Part shown: positions 5,426-5,548 of the stretch, in pieces
How positions within the stretch are numbered: the stretch's first letter is position 1
How the letters are laid out: each line of letters starts with the position of its first letter
Assembly: GCA_016207765.1 (NCBI GenBank)
Contig: JACQOY010000106.1
Coordinates: 1-5,548, forward strand
DNA: 5,548 bases
Source of the DNA: Deltaproteobacteria bacterium
GTDB taxonomy: Bacteria; UBA10199; SBBF01
Reading direction: 5' to 3'
The notes under the pieces: generated by a model
The model's input: only the letters and a program-made list of their open reading frames with translations
Database searches by the model: none
What the model was told of the DNA's origin: nothing
Translations under genes and position numbers: made by a program

Positions 5426-5548
5426 CTACACCGCTTTCGCCTTGATGGCCGCTTTGGCGACCGCCTTGGTGACGGCATCGTGAAGAAGGGGATCGAGGGG
5501 ATCGGGAATCAACTCTTGCGCCGGGGTATGTTCGACAATTGCCAGCGC
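5426..5548 (-). CDS. C-terminal end of a probable malic enzyme (NAD(P)-dependent), runs off the right edge
   Basis: The minus strand is open from the window edge to a TAG at 5428-5426, giving 40 codons. The peptide contains IPDPLDPLL followed by an alanine-rich amphipathic helix, DAVTKAVAKAAIKAKAV. This resembles the last residues of bacterial malic enzymes, which typically end with an I-P-x-P-F-D-P-R segment and then repeated V-A-x-A-V-A-x-A-A. Such enzymes decarboxylate malate to pyruvate and make NAD(P)H. The match is to one short motif without catalytic residues, so it is a guess that fits the pattern, not an identification. Codon use resembles the neighbouring genes. The gene converges on nuoI with a single base (5425) between the two reading frames. 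Confidence 0.5.
   Translation of the reverse strand, partial: ALAIVEHTPAQELIPDPLDPLLHDAVTKAVAKAAIKAKAV

Noticed and set aside
5253..5483. A 76-codon plus-strand frame across the end of nuoI
   Set aside because: It is a shifted frame of nuoI running into the antisense of the next gene, with no family features.

Overview
This window looks like chromosomal DNA from a Gram-negative bacterium, most plausibly a deltaproteobacterial-type lineage. The reasons are a hexameric-type citrate synthase, a tatB-like/tatC pair, a NuoI-type complex I ferredoxin subunit, and a dispersed palindromic repeat of the GAIHELP-coding kind. Base composition is moderate, slightly above half G+C. No species can be named from the sequence alone. 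Nothing in the coding content points to phage, plasmid or transposon genes. The protein-coding genes are ordinary housekeeping genes, and the less ordinary material lies in the three longer non-coding gaps.

Layout. Positions 1-344 (minus strand) hold the N-terminal part of a DnaJ-family co-chaperone that runs off the left edge. Positions 345-644 are a 300-base gap between this gene and the divergently transcribed citrate synthase gene gltA (645-1928, plus). The half of the gap next to gltA is packed with consecutive hairpins behind a plausible promoter. After gltA comes a perfect 28-base palindrome (1931-1958), then a cation diffusion facilitator (CDF) metal exporter (1988-2866). A 144-base gap then carries a nested, very G+C-rich inverted-repeat structure (2894-2996). 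It is followed by a tight same-strand group: tatB-like (3011-3253), tatC (3243-3968), nadA (3978-4898) and nuoI (4912-5424). The right edge holds the last 40 codons of a minus-strand gene (5426-5548), probably a malic enzyme. It converges on nuoI with one base between the two stop codons.

Functionally, gltA and the probable malic enzyme are central carbon genes, and nadA starts the pyridine ring of NAD. NuoI is an iron-sulfur subunit of the NADH-oxidising respiratory complex, and TatBC exports folded proteins, often cofactor-bearing redox proteins. NadA and NuoI both need [4Fe-4S] clusters. Co-transcription of tatB-tatC-nadA-nuoI is suggested by an 11-base overlap and gaps of 9 and 13 bases. 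A joint role is not shown.

I found no strong case for a novel protein system. The observations most worth checking are the gltA leader, the nested inverted repeat before tatB, and the palindromic repeat that appears to supply part of a promoter for a nearly leaderless CDF gene and would mislead start-site calling.
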